From the NCBI GenBank assembly GCA_942492835.1, contig OW818645.1:3348001-3412000 (forward strand): a stretch of 64,000 nt of DNA. Reading direction: 5' to 3'. Within the stretch, counting starts at the first letter, position 1. The number at the start of each line of letters is the position of its first letter. A program made the position numbers and the translations under genes. Below, in pieces: positions 38,444 to 53,400 of the stretch. The notes below the pieces were generated by a model that saw only the letters and a program-made list of their open reading frames with translations, searched no databases and was not told the origin of the DNA. This DNA comes from GWB2-37-7 sp942492835. Lineage in GTDB: Bacteria; Bacillota; Clostridia; Lutisporales; Lutisporaceae.

Positions 38444-41400
38444 ATGCTGAATTTTAAAAATATAAATTTACAAGATATTATAGATGATAATACTGAAACA
38501 GTCGATATAGTATCAACAAAGGATATTGCTATAATCGGCATATCGACACAACTTCCTATGGCTGACAACGCAGATGAGTTTTGGAATAACCTAAGTAATA
38601 AAATGGACTGTATTACCAATTTCCCGGGAAACAGACAAAAGGACATGGATAGCTATGTAAAGTGTGTTGGAATAAACAGTGGACAAGTAAAATACAATTT
38701 AGGCGGTTATTTAAGAGAAATAGATAAGTTTGATAATAAGTTTTTTAAAATTTCGCCAAAAGAAGCAAGCTTAATGGATCCGAATCAAAGATTGTTCTTA
38801 GAGATAGCTTGGAAGACAATTGAAGATGCTGGCTATGGTGAAGATAAAATAAAAGGAAGTCGCACAGGAGTGTATCTAGGCTTCAATTCAGATGCTATTT
38901 TTGATTATAAGAGAATGGTTTCTGAACTGGAGGAAGAATCAGGAGAAATGGCAGTAACAGGCAATTTGACCTCTGTAATCGGCAGTAGAATATCATACTT
39001 GCTGGATTTTAAGGGTCCAAGCATCTCTATTGACACTGCATGTTCCTCCTCCTTAGTAGCATTACACACTGCTTGTCAAGGAATAAAAGATGGTGACTGT
39101 GACATGGCTATTGCAGGCAGTGTAAAAATAAATATATTACCTTATGAAAGAAAGCAAAAACTTGGTATAGAATCAAGTGATAGCAGAACCAAGACCTTTG
39201 ATGACAGCTCAGATGGAACAGGAATGGGAGAAGGGGTTGCTGCAGTATTACTAAAACCTCTAAACAAGGCAATAGAGGACAAAGATAATATATATGCATT
39301 AATAAAAGGAAGCGCAATAAATCAAGACGGAAAATCTATAGGCATATCAGCTCCAAATGCAGTAGCACAGGAAGATGTAATAGTGAAGGCATGGAATGAT
39401 GCAGGTATAAATCCCGAGACAATAAGCTATATAGAAGCTCATGGCACAGGAACTATACTAGGAGATCCAATTGAAATAGATGGAATACAGAGAGCTTTTA
39501 GTAGATATACAAATAGAAAGCAATTTTGCGGAATTGGAAGTGCAAAAACAAATATAGGGCACTTAGACAATGCTTCAGGCATAGTTGGACTTATTAAGGT
39601 TGCATTGGCATTAAAGTATAAACAAATACCAGCAAGTATTAATTTTAACTTTCCAAATAGAAAAATTAGCTTTGAAGAGTCACCAGTATATATAAATACA
39701 GAATTAAAGAAATGGGAAACAAGCAGCAACCCTAGAAGAGCAGGAGTTAGTGCTTTTGGTTTAAGTGGGACAAACTGTCATATAGTATTAGAAGAATATC
39801 AAGAAAAAGATACCTCTAATATCTGTATAGAAAATAATAAACATAAAATTCTATGTTTATCAGCAAAAAGTCAAAATTCATTAAATTCATTAATAAACGA
39901 ATACAAAGAATACCTACAAAAGAATGAAGCTGTAGATATACAACATATATGCTATACAGCAAATACAGGAAGAGGACATTACAACTATCGTTTGGCAGTA
40001 GTAGGAAGCAATGCCGAGGAAATTCTGTACAAGGTATCAAATATAAAGCTTCCTATTACTAAGAAAACAGTAATTATAAATAACAATATATTTTATAATA
40101 AATTAACCAGAGAGAATAATGTAAATTCACTAACTAAAGCAGCAAATGAAAAAATAGAAGAGCTTAGAAATAGTGGAATAGCTGATATAGATAAAGTACG
40201 AGATGTATGCGAGTTATATATAGAAGGAGCTAATATTGAATGGGACAAGCTATATGAGCCTATGGAAAAGAAAAAGGTAAGTGTTCCAACGTATCCTTTT
40301 GAAAGAATTCGTTGTTGGATTGATATTCCAGAAGTATTTGAGAGTTTAAATACTAGCCGAAGTAACATTAAACATACAGATAAAAAACAAGTAAATATAG
40401 AGCTAAAAGGTAGAGAAGACAATAAATATAGTAATATAGAAATAAAAATAGCAAGTGCTTGGGGAGAGGTATTAGGCTTTAGAGAGCTTAAAGTTACAGA
40501 TAGTTTCTATGAGCTGGGTGGAGATTCTATAGCTGCTATGAAGGTGGTCAACAGGCTAAACCAAAGTATGAATATGAACATAGGAGTAGCGGAACTGCTT
40601 AAGCATCAGACAATTGAAGCTGTAGCAGCGTGCATAGAAGATAAGTATTCAAAAGAGGAAGAAGTTAAAGAAAGTATATACTCTATACAACCAGCAGAAA
40701 AGAAGGGATATTACAGCCTGTCCTCTGCTCAAAAAAGGCTATTTATATTAAATCAAATAGCAGAGGTTGGGACAAGCTATAATATTGAAGGCATAATAGA
40801 AATTAAAGGAGAGATAGATAAAAAAAGACTGCAAGAAGCATTTTATAAATTACTGCAAAAGCATGAAAGCTTGCGAACCTCCTTTGACATTATAGATGGA
40901 GAACCTGTACAGAGAATACATGAGAATGTAATATTTAACCTTGAAGAAATAAAATCGGACATGAATAGAATAGATAGTGATATTAGGACATTTGTAAAAC
41001 TCTTTGAATTAACAAAAGCACCTTTAATTAGAGCTGCACTCATTGAGGTGGAGAAGAAGAAGCATATCTTAATAGTTGATATGCATCACATCATATCAGA
41101 TGGAACATCGGTAGGTATACTGATAAAAGATGTAGTAGACTTATATGATAAAGGAACTACTACAGATTTAAGAATACAATATAAAGATTTTGCAGAATGG
41201 CAAAAATACATGTTAATAAGTGAAAATATAAAAAAGCAAGAGCAGTACTGGCTAAATACCTTTAGTGGAGAAATACCTGTTCTAAACCTGCCAACAGACT
41301 ATACAAGGACGACGGTGCAAAGTTTTGAAGGCGCAAGTCTTAAAATACAATTAAATGAAACTACTACAAAGAAATTAAAAAACCTAGCAAATAAAACAAA

Positions 41401-44400
41401 CACAACCCTATATACAGTATTACTTGCTGCGTATAATGTTCTTTTATCCAAATACAGCGGACAGGAGGATATAATAGTTGGTTCGCTTATTGAAGGAAGA
41501 CCTCATGCAGATTTGGAAAACATAATAGGTATGTTTGTAAACACTTTAGCTATAAGAAACTTTCCAGAAGGAGAGAAAAGCTTTAAAAGCTTTTTAATGG
41601 AAGTAAGTGATAATTCCTTAGAAGCGCTAAGTAATCAAGCTTATCAATTTGAAGAACTAATAGATAAGCTAAATATAACAAGAGATTTTAGCAGAAATCC
41701 ATTATTTGATACACTATTTGTAATGCAGAATATGGATATGCCTGAAGTTAAAATAGAGGATACTATTATAAGACCTTATGAATTTGAATCAAAAACAACA
41801 CGATTTGATTTATCTCTTCAAGCAAAAGAAATAATGTCAAATATTATCTTCATATTTGACTACTCTACAAAGCTATTTAAGGAAGAAACCATACAAAGGC
41901 TTGCAATGCATTATGAAAACATAATAAACATAGTCATTAATGATATAAATATAAAATTATCACAAATAGATATACTAAGTCAAAGTGAAAAAAGTAAGTT
42001 GCTTGTAGAGTTTAACAATACAGAAAAGCAATATAATAGGACTGCTACTATACATCAGCTTATTGAAGCACAAGCAAAAGCGGCTCCAAATAACATTGCT
42101 GTTAAATATGAAGATAAACAAATAAGCTACAAGGAACTAAATGACAAGGCAAATCAATTAGCAAGAGTCTTAATGCAAAAATCAAATACGAAGGGTGAAG
42201 TTATAGCACTAGTAGTAGAAAGATCAATAGAATTTATAACTGGAATATTGGCTGTGTTAAAAGCAGGGGGAGCATACCTACCTATAAACCCTGAATATCC
42301 AGAAGATAGAATAAACTATATCCTAGAAGATAGCAGAGCTACTATAGTACTTACTGAGCAAAAATATATTAATAAAATCAAGGCAGAAAATGTAATAAAC
42401 CTTGAAGATGAAGCTATATACGCAGGAACTGTAGAAAATATAGCATGTGAAGTAAAAGCAGAAGATACCGCATATGTAATATATACCTCAGGTAGTACAG
42501 GAAAGCCAAAAGGGGTTGCAGTACCACATAGAGCATTGAATAACTTCTTGAATACTCTATATGATAAATTCAATGGACAAGTAGAAGCAGGAGATAATTG
42601 TCTAAGCTTAACAAATATATCCTTTGACGTAAGTGTAGGAGAAATATTCCTGCCACTTTGCTATGGAGGAAGCTTAGCACTATATCACAATGACGAGATA
42701 CTAGATATTAATAGACTTAGCAAATTCATAATAAAAAACAACATAACCTTTGGATATATTCCACCTACCATATTGAAGGATGTATATGAGCTTCTTAAGA
42801 ACTCTGGAGAAAAAATCAGTCTAAACAAAATATTAGTAGGTGTAGAACCTATAAAGGATTATGTACTATATAGCTATTTTGATTTAAACCCAAGTATGCA
42901 AATAGTAAATGGATATGGACCAACAGAAGCAACAATATGTTCAACTATGAATAAGGTTGAGAAAATTGAAGCCACAGGAAGAAATGTATCAATTGGTAAG
43001 CCTATGATAAATACTCAAATATACATACTTGATAAAAATAACAAGCTTCAACCTATGGGAATAGCAGGAGAACTTTGCATAGCAGGAGACCAATTAGCTA
43101 AGGGCTATCTAAGCAAAGAAGAGCTAACCGCTGAGAAATTTGTACAAAACCCATTTAAAGCAGGGGAGGTAATGTACAAGACGGGTGATATGGCAAGATG
43201 GCTGACAGATGGAAACATAGAGTTCTTAGGAAGAATAGATAATCAAGTTAAAATTAGAGGTTTTAGAATAGAGCTTGGTGAGATAGAAAGTCAACTATTA
43301 AAATATGAGGATATTAGTGAAGTAATAGTGATAGCTAGAGAAGATAAGAGCGATGGCAAATATCTATGTGGCTATATATGTGGAGGACGGGAGTACAGCG
43401 TAAGCGAGCTAAGAGAACATCTGTCCAAAGAATTGCCAGAATATATGATACCGTCATATTTCATACAGCTTGACAAGCTGCCCCTAACAGCAAATGGAAA
43501 GGTAGATAGAAAAGCATTGCCTGAGCCTGATGGCAGTATAACTACAGGAACAGAATATGAAGCACCAAGAAATGAAATAGAAGAAAAACTGGTAAATATA
43601 TGGCAAGAAGTATTAGGCATAGAAAGAATAGGAATAAACGATAACTTCTTCGAATTGGGAGGACATTCTCTAAAGGCAATAAATATAGCAGCAAAAATTA
43701 ACAAGGTTTTGAATGTATCAGTACCATTAGGAGAGATGTTTAAAATACCTACGATAAAAGGCTTATCGGGCTATGTAGAGGGTACGACTCAAAATGTTTA
43801 TAGTAGAATAGAACCAGTAGAAGAAAAAGAGTATTATGAGATGTCATCAGCACAAAAGAGGATATATACACTACAGCAGTTTGAGCTATACAGTACAAGC
43901 TACAACATGCCTATTATAATGACAATAGATGGAAGGCTTGACAAAACTAAGCTTAAAGAAGCCTTTAATAAACTAATACAAAGACATGAAGCCTTAAGAA
44001 CCTCCTTTGAAATAATACATGGAGAAGCAGTACAGATAATTAATACGGAAGTAAGCTTTGAAATAGAATACACAGAAGTAAGCACAGAAAAGATTAGTGA
44101 AATAGTAGCTGGATTTGTAAAAGCCTTTGATTTAAGCAAAGCGCCATTAATTAGAGTGGCACTGACTAAAATCAATGACAAAGAACATGTACTAATGATA
44201 GACATGCATCATATAATATCTGATGGTGTATCTATGGGAATATTGACTAAGGAATTTATAGAGTTATATGATGACAAAGAGCTGCCAAAATTAAGAATCC
44301 AATACAAAGACTTTGCAGTATGGCAAAATGAGCTATTTAAATCTGGAGGAATCAAAAAACAAGAAGAATACTGGTTAAAGGCATTCGAAGGAGAAGTGCC

Positions 44401-47400
44401 TGTGCTTAACATGCCAGCAGATTATCAAAGACCAAGCATACAAAGCTTTGAAGGAGACAACATCAACTTTGAACTAAATGAAGAATTAACAGATAAACTA
44501 AAAGGAATAGCAAAAGAAACAGGAAGTACTATGTACATGGTGCTGTTATCAGCCTGCAATGTATTACTATCAAAATATAGCGGACAAGAAGACATAATAA
44601 TAGGAAGCCCAATAGCAGGCAGACCTCATGCTGATTTAGAGAACATAATAGGTATGTTTGTAAATACAATTGCTATGAGAAACTATCCAGAGAGCCAAAA
44701 GACCTTCAAGGAATTCTTAGAAGAAGTAAAGAAAAGCTCACTACAAGCCTTTGAAAATCAGGATTATCAATTTGAAGAATTAATAGACAAGCTAAACATA
44801 ACAAGAGACTTAAGCAGAAATCCACTGTTTGATGTAATGTTCTCAATGCAGAATATGGATGCACATGAGATGCAGATGGAAGGACTTAGTTTCAAACCCT
44901 ATGAAATTGATAGTAAAATAGCAAAGTTTGATATAACTATTACAGCTACAGAATTTGACAAAACTATAGGGCTATCGCTAAACTACAGCACAAAGCTGTT
45001 TAATAAACAAACAATACAAAGAATGAGTAAGCACCTAACAAATATACTAGACAGCATATCAAACAATACAGACTTAAGAATATCAGAAGTTGAAATGTTA
45101 TCAGATGGCGAAAAACAGCAGATACTTGTAGAGTTTAACAACACAAAAGCAGAATATCAAAAGGATAAAATAATACAACAGCTATTTGAAGAACAAGTAG
45201 AAAAAACACCAAGCAATATAGGAGTAGTATATAAAGAAGATAAATTAACGTATAAAGAACTAAATGAAAAAGCAAATATAATAGCAAGGATACTAAGAAA
45301 TAAGGGAATAAAACAAAATGAAATAGTAGGAATAATGGTAGAAGGTTCAACAGAGATGATAGTAGGAATACTAGGTATACTAAAAGCAGGAGCAACATAC
45401 CTGCCAATAGATCCTAAATATCCTACAGACAGAATAACCTACATGATAGAAGACAGCAAAACAAAAATATTGCTGACCGACTTCCGGTCAAAAGATATTA
45501 TAGGTGAAAATACAGAGCTAATACTACTAAAAGATAAACAGTTGTATAAAGGTGAGAATACCAACCTAGAAGTAATAAATACACCAAGAGATATAGCCTA
45601 TATAATATATACCTCAGGAAGTACAGGAAAGCCAAAGGGAGTAATGATTGAGCATAGCTCCTTGATAAACTTGAGTAAATGGCACATTGACTATTACAAG
45701 GTAACAGAAAAAGACAATAGTACAAAATATGCAGGCTTTGGTTTTGACGCATCAGTATGGGAGATATTCCCTTATATAATAACAGGTGCGACAATACACA
45801 TAATAGATGAAGAAATAAAGTTAGATATAGAAAAATTAAATCAATACTACAATGATAACGACATAACAATAAGCTTCCTGCCAACACAAATCTGTGAACA
45901 GTTTATGAAGCAGGACAACAAGTCCTTAAGATATCTGTTAGCAGGAGGAGACAAGCTAAGATACTTTGAAGGAAAGAACTACAAGGTAGTAAATAACTAT
46001 GGGCCAACAGAAAACACAGTAGTAACAACAAGCTTTATACTGGATAAAGAATATGAAAATATACCAATAGGAAAACCAATAGCAAATACACAAATATATA
46101 TAATAAGCAAGGAAAACAAGCTACAGCCGATAGGTATACCAGGAGAGCTATGTATAGCAGGAGAAAACTTAGCAAGAGGATATCTAAACAATATTAAATT
46201 AACAGCAGAGAAATTTATAGAAAACCCATTTGTAAAAGCTCAAAGACTGTACAAAACAGGAGACCTGGCAAGATGGCTGCCTGATGGAAACATAGAATTT
46301 TTAGGAAGAATAGATAATCAAGTAAAGATAAGAGGCTATAGAATAGAGCTAGGAGAAATAGAAAACCAGCTGCTAAGTCATAGTGATATAAAGGAAGCAA
46401 TAGTAATAACAAGAGAAGATAAAAGCAATAACAAATACTTATGCGGATATATATTATCGGAAAGAAAAGAAATTATATCTGAATTAAGAGAGTATCTAGC
46501 TAAAGAACTTCCAGAATATATGATACCAGCATACTTCATACAGTTAGACAAGATGCCATTTACAGCGAATGGAAAGATAGAAAGAAAAGCACTACCAGAG
46601 TCTGATGGAAGCGTAACTACAGGAACAGAATATGCTGCACCAGAAAGTGAAATAGAAGAAAAACTAGTAAGCATATGGCAAGAAGTACTAGACGTAGAAA
46701 AGGTAGGAATAAACAATAACTTCTTCGAATTGGGAGGGCACTCCTTAAAGGCAATAAGTATATCCGCCAAAATAAGTAAGGATCTTAACGTAACAGTACC
46801 ATTAGGAGAGCTGTTTAAAACACCTACAATAAAGGGCTTAGCAAACTATGTAGAAGGCACAAAGCAAAGCATATATAGCAGAATTGAGCCAGTAATAGAA
46901 AAAGAATATTATGAGTTATCCTCAGCTCAGAAGAGAATATATACACTACAGCAATTTGAAGAAAACAGTACAAGCTATAATATGCCAATGATTATGACCC
47001 TAGAAGGAGAACTTGACAAGGCTAAGCTTGAAGAAACCTTTGATAAGCTAATACAAAGACACGATGCTCTAAGAACCTCCTTTGAAGTAATAGATGGAGA
47101 ACCAGTACAGATAGTTCATAAGAAAGTAAGCTTTGAAATAGAGTACACAGAAGAAAGCAAAGAAAGGGCTATAGAAATAGCAGCCGAATTTGTAAAAACC
47201 TTTGATTTAAAGAAAGCACCACTAATCAGAGTGGCACTAACTAAAATCAATGATAAAGAACATATTCTAATGATAGATATACACCATATAATTTCGGATG
47301 GTGTATCTATGGGAATTTTAACTAAGGAATTTATGGAACTATATGATGGTAAAGAACTATCAAAACTAAGGATACAATACAAGGACTTTGCAGTATGGCA

Positions 47401-50400
47401 AAATGAGCTATTTAAATCTGGAGGAATAAAAAAACAAGAAGAGTATTGGCTAAAGGCATTTGAGGGAGATATACCTGTGCTTAGTATGCCAACTGATTAT
47501 CAAAGACCAGTTATGCAAAGCTTTGAAGGAGATAATATACCATTTGCAATTGAAAAAGAAATATCTCATAAGCTAAAACAGATATGCAGAAAAACAGGAA
47601 CTACTACATATATGGTACTTCTGGCAGCATATAATATACTTTTATCAAAATACAGTGCAGAAGAAGATATAATAGTAGGAACTCCGATATCGGGAAGACC
47701 ACATGCTGATTTAGAAAACATAATGGGTATGTTTGTAAATACCTTAGCAATGAGGAATTATCCAAAAGGAAACAAAACCTTCAAGGAATTCTTAGAAGAG
47801 GTAAAAGCAAGTTCATTATCTGCTTTTGAAAATCAGGATTATCAATTTGAAGAGCTAATAGACAAGCTGAACATAAAAAGAGACTTAAGCAGGAATCCGC
47901 TGTTTGACGTAATGTTCTCAATGCATAATGTAGATAATAATGAAATATCAATAGGAGAATTAGAGATAAAGCCATACAATGCAGAAAACAAAATATCCAA
48001 ATTTGATATGACTTTGACAGCAGTAGAATCAGAGGATAATATAGTCTTTAACTTGAACTACTGCACTAGCTTGTATAGTAAGAAGACTATAGAAAAGTTA
48101 ATAAAACATTTTACAAATATATTAGAGGGTATATCAAATAACATAAATCAAGAAATATCAGAAATAGATATGCTGACTAAAGAAGAAAAACATCAAATAA
48201 TAAACGAGTTTAACAATACAAAAGCAGAATATCCAAAGCATAAAACTATCCATGAGCTGTTTGAAGAGCAAGCTCAAAGTACTCCAGACTCTATAGCTGT
48301 TATATATGAGGATAAAAAATTAACATACAACAGCTTGAACAAAAAATCTAATCAAATGGCAAGAGTGCTAAGAAGCAAAGGGGTAAAGGCTGATAGTATA
48401 GTAGCAATAATGGCAGAAAGATCTATTGATATGATAACAGGCATAATGGGTATTATAAAAGCTGGTGGAGCATATCTTCCAATTGATCCAGAATATCCAA
48501 ATGACAGAATAGCATATATGTTAGAAGATAGTAAAGCCAATATACTATTAACCCAAACACAACTTATAAATAAAGCAGATTTTGGAATAGAGCTTATAGA
48601 TTTAGAAGATAACAGCTTATACATAGAAGACGATAGCAACTTAAATAACATAAACACAACAAACAATTTAATATACACTATCTACACCTCAGGAAGTACA
48701 GGAAAACCAAAGGGTGTAATGGTAGAGCATAAAAACCTAGTAAACCTAGTATATGGTCTAAAAGAAAGAATCTATAAAGAGAATAAAAACTTAAAAGTAT
48801 CAATGGTATCACCATATGTATTTGATGCATCAGTAAAACAAATATTCCCATCCCTATTATTAGGGCATACACTATACATAATACCAGAAGATGCAAGACT
48901 TGATGCATACAAGCTATATGATTATTACACTGAAAATCATATAGATATAGCAGATGGAACGCCAACCCATCTAAAAATGATAACTGCCTTGGAGAAACAA
49001 AATGTAGATATTAATATAAAACAATTCGTTATAGGTGGAGAAGCATTATCCACAGAACTAGTAGAAGAATACTACAGTAAGTATAATAAAAACTGCATAA
49101 TAAACAATGTATATGGACCAACAGAATGCTGTGATGTAACAACAGTACTTCCTGTAACTAGCAATATGAAAATCAAAGCATCTATAGTACCCATAGGATA
49201 CCCAATTTCAAATGCTAAGGTATATATATTAGATAGATACAACAAAGCAGTAGCAATAGGGGTATTAGGAGAGCTATGCATATCAGGAGCAGGAGTAACA
49301 AGAGGATACTTAAACAGAGCAGAATTAACAGCAGAGAAATTTGTAGATAACCCTTATGAAATGACTCAGAAAATGTACAAAACAGGAGATCTAGTAAGAT
49401 GGCTAGAAGATGGGAATATAGAGTTTTTAGGCAGAATAGATCATCAAGTAAAGATAAGAGGCTTTAGAATAGAGCTAGGAGAAATAGAAGCAAGGCTTCT
49501 AAGCTATGAAGGCATAGAAGAAACAATAGTAATTGCAAGAGAAGCAGAAGGAAATAAATATATATGTGCATATATAACAGGAAATAGGGAATTTACAGTA
49601 AGCGAGCTAAGAGAACATCTATCAAAGGAACTGCCAGAATATATGATACCAACATACTTCATACAGCTTGATAAGCTGCCATTAACAGCAAATGGAAAGG
49701 TAGACAGAAAAGCACTACCAGAGCCTGACGGAAGCATAAGCACAGGAGCAGAATATGTCGCACCAGAAAGTGAAATAGAAGAAAAGCTGGTAAGCATATG
49801 GAGTGAAGTATTAGGAATACAAAAAGTAGGAATAAATGATAACTTCTTTGAACTGGGAGGACACTCCTTAAAGGCAATAAATATAGCAGCAAAAATTCAT
49901 AAGGAATTAAATGTGTCAGTACCTTTAAAAGAGATGTTTAAAACACCTACAATAAAGGGCTTAGCTACCTATGTAGAAAGCACAAAGCAAAGCATATACA
50001 GCAGAATTGAGCCAGTAGAGGAGAGAGAGTATTATCCATTATCCTCAGCTCAAAAGAGAATATATACACTACAGCAATTTGAAGAAAACAACATAAGCTA
50101 TAATATACCAATGGTTATGAAATTAGAAGGAGAGCTTGATAAAACTAAGCTAGAAGAAGCCTTTAATAAGCTAATACAAAGACACGAAGCACTAAGAACC
50201 TCCTTTGAGGTAATAGATGGAGAGCCAGTACAAGTAGTTCATAAGGAAATAAGCTTTGAAATAGAATACACAGAAGCAGACGAAGAAAAGGCTGGAGAAA
50301 TAGCAACAGTATTTGTAAAAGCCTTTAACTTAAGCAAAGCACCACTAATCAGAGTGGTACTTGTTAAAATCAATGACAAAGAACATATACTTATGATAGA

Positions 50401-53400
50401 CAAACATCATATAATCTCAGATGGTGTCTCTATGGGAATCTTGACAAAGGAATTTATAGAGCTATATGATGACAAAGAACTGGCTGAACTAAGAATCCAA
50501 TACAAAGACTTTGCAGTATGGCAAAATGAACTGTTTAAATCAGGAGAAATCAAGAAACAAGAAGAATATTGGCTAAAGGCATTCGAGGGAGAAGTGCCTG
50601 TGCTTAACATGCCAACAGACTACCAAAGACCAAGCCTACAAAGCTTTGAAGGAGATAACGTCAACCTTGAGCTAAGTGAAGATCTAACAAATAAGCTAAA
50701 ACAAATAGCAAGGGAAACAGGAAGTACCATGTACATGGTGCTGTTATCAGCTTGCAATGTATTACTATCAAAATACAGCGGACAAGAGGATACAGTTATT
50801 GGAAGTCCGATATCAGGAAGACCTCATGCAGATTTACAGAACATAATGGGTATGTTTGTAAATACACTAGCTATGAGAAACTATCCTAAGAGCAACAAGA
50901 CCTTCAAAGAATTCTTGGTAGAAGTAAAAACAAACTCACTGCAAGCTTTTGAAAATCAAGATTACCAATTTGAAGAGTTGATAGATAAGCTAAGCATATC
51001 AAGAGACTTAAGCAGGAATCCACTGTTTGATGTAATGTTCACAATGCAGAATATGGATGCAGGGGAACTGCAAATAGAAGGGATTAGGTTCAAACCCTAT
51101 GAAATTGATAATAAAATAGCAAAATTTGATATGACAATTACAGCTGTAGAGCTAAAAGAAACAATAATGATATCCTTAAACTACTGCACAAAGTTATTTA
51201 ACAATCAAACAATACAAAGCGTTGGTAAGCATTTAATAAATATACTAAACAGCATAGCCTATAATACAAACCTAAGACTATCAGAGGTTGAGATGCTATC
51301 AGAGGAAGAAAAGCATAAATTGCTTGTAGAGTTTAATAACACAAAAACAGAATATCCAAAGGATAAAACGATACAACAACTATTTGAAGAACAAGCAGAA
51401 AAGACACCAAACAACATAGCGGTAGTATATAAGAAACATATGCTAACTTACAAAGAATTAAATGAAAAAGCAAATATAATAGCAAGACTACTAAGAAATA
51501 AGGGAATAAAACAGAATGAAATAGTAGGAATAATGATAGAAGGCTCAGCAGAAATGCTGGTAGGAATACTAGGAATACAAAAAGCAGGGGCTGCATACTT
51601 GCCAATAGATCCTAAATATCCCACAGACAGAATTGACTACATGATAAAAGACAGCAAAACAAGAATATTGCTGACTGACTTCCAGCCTACAGAATCAATA
51701 AGTAATAATAAAGAGCTAATACTACTAAAAGATGAAAAGATATATAAAGGCGATAATACCAATTTAGAAATAATAAATACATCAAAAGATATAGCCTATG
51801 TTATATACACCTCGGGAAGCACAGGAAAGCCAAAGGGAGTGATGATAGAGCATAGAGCCTTGATTAACCTGAGTAAATGGCATATTAACTTTTATGGAGT
51901 AACAGAAGAAGACAACAGTACAAAATATGCAGGCTTTGGTTTTGACGCATCGGTATGGGAGATATTCCCCTACATAATAACAGGTGCAGCAATACACATA
52001 ATAGACGAAGAAATAAAGCTAGACATAGAAAAACTAAATGAATATTATAATGATAATGATATAACAATAAGCTTCCTACCAACACAAATCTGTGAGCAAT
52101 TTATGAAGCAGGAAAACAAATCTCTAAGATACCTGTTATCAGGAGGAGACAAGCTAAGACACTTTGAAGGAAAGAACTACAAAGTAGTAAACAACTATGG
52201 ACCAACAGAAAACACAGTAGTAACAACAAGCTTTATAGTAGATAAGGAATATGACAATATACCAATAGGAAAACCAATAGCAAACACACAAATATACATA
52301 TTGGGCAAAACAAATAAACTACAAGCAATAGGAGTACCAGGAGAACTATGTATAGCAGGAGAAAGCTTAGCAAGAGGATACCTAAACAATACCGAGCTGA
52401 CAGCAGAGAAATTTATAGAAAATCCATTTGCAAAAGGTCAGAGACTATACAGATCAGGAGACTTGGCAAGATGGCTGCCTGATGGAAACATAGAATTCTT
52501 AGGAAGAATAGATAATCAAGTAAAGATAAGAGGCTATAGAATAGAACTAGGAGAAATAGAGAGCAAGCTTCTAAGTCACACAGAAATAAAGGAAGCAGTA
52601 GTAATAGATAAGGAAGACAGCAACAATAATAAATATCTATGTGCATATATAGCAGTAGTGAGAGAGCAGACGGTAGCAGAGCTAAGAGAGTATTTATCAA
52701 AAGAACTTCCAGAATATATGATACCAACGTACTTCCTACAGCTTGATAAGTTGCCATTAACAGCAAATGGAAAGGTAGACAGAAAAGCACTACCAGAGCC
52801 TGATGGAAGCATAACCACAGGAGCAGAATATGTTGCAGCAAGCAATGAAATAGAAGAAAAGTTAGCAAGCATATGGAGTGAAGTATTAGGCATAGAAAAA
52901 ATAGGAATAAACGATAACTTCTTTGAGCTAGGGGGACACTCTCTAAAGGCAATGAATGTAACTAGCAAAATTAAAAAAGCAATTGGCATAGATATACCTT
53001 TAAAAGAATTATTTACTACTCCAACAATAAAACAACTTTCAGAGTATATAAGCAATAATGAATTTGGAGATCAAAAAGCTACACCAGATGATATAGTGCT
53101 TATTAAGAAGGGCAGTAAAAAAGCTAAAAACGTTTTCATTGTTCACGATGGAAGTGGAGATATAAGTGGCTATATAGAGCTTTGCAATAGCATAAATAAT
53201 GATTGTAATTATTGGGGTATAAGAGCTAAGAAGCCTACTGGATATTATCCAACTAATATAACAATAGAGGAAATGGCAAGTAGATATATAGAAAAAATAT
53301 ATAATATACAACCAGAAGGAAGCTATAACCTGGTGGGCTGGAGTCTTGGCGGAGTTATAGTCTTTGAAATTGCAAGGTTAATGGAAGAAACTGGTAAGAA

